DNA from: CAYZJB01 sp964602985
GTDB taxonomy: Bacteria > CLD3 > SB21
DNA: 5,786 nucleotides
Reading direction: 5' to 3'
NCBI GenBank assembly: GCA_964602985.1
Contig: CAZRTJ010000048.1
Location: forward strand, 1 to 5,786
The notes beneath the pieces are model-generated. The model made no database searches. It had not been told where the DNA came from and saw only the letters and a list, made by a program, of their open reading frames with translations. Shown here in pieces: positions 4,450-5,786 of this stretch. Position 1 is the first letter of the stretch. Each line of letters starts with the position of its first letter. Made by a program: the position numbers and the translations under genes.

Positions 4450-5786
4450 CTATTTGTCCTTAATTTGTTTGTTTATTTCGTCGATCTGATTGGCCTGGCG
4501 TTTGTTTTCCTGGTGCAATTCGATCACATACAGGGTGAGTTCTTCGATTTTTTCCAAGAGCTTTGCCTGCATGGTTCCGAGATCATGACCGTCGTCTTCT
4601 ACTTGCCGGGCGGACGGGATTCCTGGAAGACGCCTGTTCTTCCGAATCGATTGTTCGAGTTCGTCGAGAGGCATCAGTTTATAACTGCTGTCAAAGACAT
4701 AATCGGCCCATCCTTGCTGCGTCACGATGACTTTGCGTGTGCGGATCGTTCCGTCGACCGTTAGTCGTTCAGACCCCGCCGCGACTCCGATGCCGACATT
4801 GCCGGTCGTGAATTGGATGTTGGATGCGTTTTGCGTCCAGGATCCGGAACCCCCCGATACAGGTGACCCATTAACCAAAATCTGCGTTGCATTGATCGTT
4901 CCCGCGACGTCGAGTTTGTATGTGGGGTTCGCTGTACCGATGCCGACATTGCCGGAGCCATCAATACGCATGCGTTCGCCATCATTCGTGAAGAATCGCA
5001 TGGTTGGTGTCAGGCCGTCCCCGCTGATGATGTCGCCGAGATCAAAGGTGCCCGAGGAGTAGTTCGCAATTTGCTGACCGGAGAGCGCCAGACCGCCGTT
5101 GATATCCAGGCTGGCTGTCGGGGTGAGTGTTCCGATGCCAACCTTTCCTCCCACATTAATGACAAGGTCGTTTCGCGTGCCGTTGGAAGAGAGAATGAGT
5201 TTCTTATCAACATTGTATATTTTTGTATCAGTAGAGCTGACGGTCGCAATGCGCAATGGTGATGTACCGGCAAACTCATAGTAGGCTCCGATGAAGCTTA
5301 TTTTACGCGTCGTTGCATAGGTGGAACTACCAAAATAAATGCTGCTGTTGTCGATTGAAAAAAGCGTTCCCCCCAGCGATGTGTTCCTCGGGTCAGTGAC
5401 TCGGATGGCGGTCGACGAACCGCTTGGAAAAGCAATCATTGTCAAGTCCCTGTCGACATTCGTGTTATCTTGATATTGGAATGTTAGAGAATTAGATGAC
5501 TGTTGACCACTCGCCGAAGAGCTTTTTCTGATCCTCATGGAACCCGCAACATCCAGTTTGACCGATGGTGTATCCACTCCAATCCCGACATTGCCGTTAG
5601 TGTACACGATCCCGTTCGCCACTCCAGTCCATGAGTCTCCGACTGCACCCAGCAATGAACCATACGCTCCACCATCATTCGTCTGCTGCCCCTGCCCCAT
5701 CTGCCCGTTCGAAATTACATTCCCCTTCACGATCAAATCCCCTTCTACCGTCACTGAGTTCGGCTGTAAACTCAGGATCGACTGCG
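4450..5786 (-). CDS. Fibre/adhesin-like surface protein with GNVGIGT repeats, 5'-truncated by the window
   Basis: The frame stays open to the window edge. A GTG at 5754 could start it, but ten more in-frame codons (QSILSLQPNS) precede that GTG with no stop, so the true start lies outside. Counting from the GTG, 434 residues are visible. Four copies of a G-N/K-V-G-I-G-x(5-7)-L-D-V-x-G motif occur at about 54-71, 203-221, 268-286 and 318-336. They are separated by beta-rich, Ser/Thr/Gly-rich segments. The C-terminal domain (about 349-407) begins GWADYVFDSSYKLMPLDELE and includes RRLPGIPSA and the LGTMQAKLLEKIEELTLYVI helix. It runs into a polar coiled coil ending at 434. This arrangement is typical of Bacteroidota tail-fibre-like or adhesin-like surface proteins, where the C-terminal helix probably drives oligomerisation (family knowledge and inference). 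No SDxRLK-type S74 autoprotease motif is visible. The OmpH-like gene follows after 5 nt, suggesting co-transcription. Family assignment is strong; the ligand and location are unknown. Confidence 0.88.
   Translation of the reverse strand, partial: QSILSLQPNSVTVEGDLIVKGNVISNGQMGQGQQTNDGGAYGSLLGAVGDSWTGVANGIVYTNGNVGIGVDTPSVKLDVAGSMRIRKSSSASGQQSSNSLTFQYQDNTNVDRDLTMIAFPSGSSTAIRVTDPRNTSLGGTLFSIDNSSIYFGSSTYATTRKISFIGAYYEFAGTSPLRIATVSSTDTKIYNVDKKLILSSNGTRNDLVINVGGKVGIGTLTPTASLDINGGLALSGQQIANYSSGTFDLGDIISGDGLTPTMRFFTNDGERMRIDGSGNVGIGTANPTYKLDVAGTINATQILVNGSPVSGGSGSWTQNASNIQFTTGNVGIGVAAGSERLTVDGTIRTRKVIVTQQGWADYVFDSSYKLMPLDELEQSIRKNRRLPGIPSARQVEDDGHDLGTMQAKLLEKIEELTLYVIELHQENKRQANQIDEINKQIKDK

Noticed and set aside
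4450..4707. Peptidase S74 / endosialidase-type intramolecular chaperone domain at the C-terminus of the fibre-like protein
   Set aside because: The typical SDxRLKxNI opening of S74 domains is absent. The WADYVF...YKLMPL...LLEKIEELTLY domain is a different C-terminal module.
4450..5754. GTG at 5754 as the start of the fibre-like gene
   Set aside because: The frame is open through the window edge (ten more codons), there is no ribosome binding site at that GTG, and proteins of this type are usually longer with a signal peptide, so the gene is treated as partial.

Overview
The window looks like chromosomal DNA from a Bacteroidota-type (FCB group) bacterium of roughly 50% GC. The clues are a surface protein with GNVGIGT-type repeats and the WADYVF..YKLMPL C-terminal domain common in that group, the N-terminal module of a large Rhs/YD-type secreted protein, an OmpH/Skp-like protein, an outer-membrane beta-barrel, and a four-helix-bundle (23S rRNA intervening-sequence type) gene. 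The phylum is an inference from protein style; no rRNA or tRNA is present.

All seven genes lie on the minus strand, so transcription runs from 5786 towards 1. First comes a compact three-gene unit with 5-nt gaps: the C-terminal part of a fibre/adhesin-like protein (4450-5786, start outside the window), an OmpH/Skp-like periplasmic protein (3878-4444) and a lipoprotein of unknown function (3174-3872). Next is a small four-helix-bundle gene (2742-3104) bracketed by two near-identical 22-bp repeats, each inside a perfect AT-rich palindrome (2718-2751 and 3118-3137). It is followed by an exported or membrane-anchored protein of unknown function (2085-2708), a small outer-membrane beta-barrel protein (1364-1909) and a secreted Rhs-type N-terminal module that stops at 408 residues (11-1237).

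The two widest intergenic gaps (1910-2084 and 1238-1363) are filled by two copies of one repeat element. Each consists of tandem 7-bp units (TCNGCNN) on both sides of an identical 25-bp core. The copies lie exactly 700 bp apart, upstream of the beta-barrel gene and the Rhs-like gene. The longer copy also carries inverted heptamer arms that can form nested hairpins.

Most products appear to be exported or envelope-associated: surface fibre, periplasmic chaperone-like protein, lipoprotein, anchored protein, barrel and secreted Rhs-like protein. A surface-protein assembly or export locus is a reasonable inference, but no enzyme or defined pathway can be read from the sequence. The most interesting features are the palindrome-bracketed four-helix gene and the heptamer/core element.
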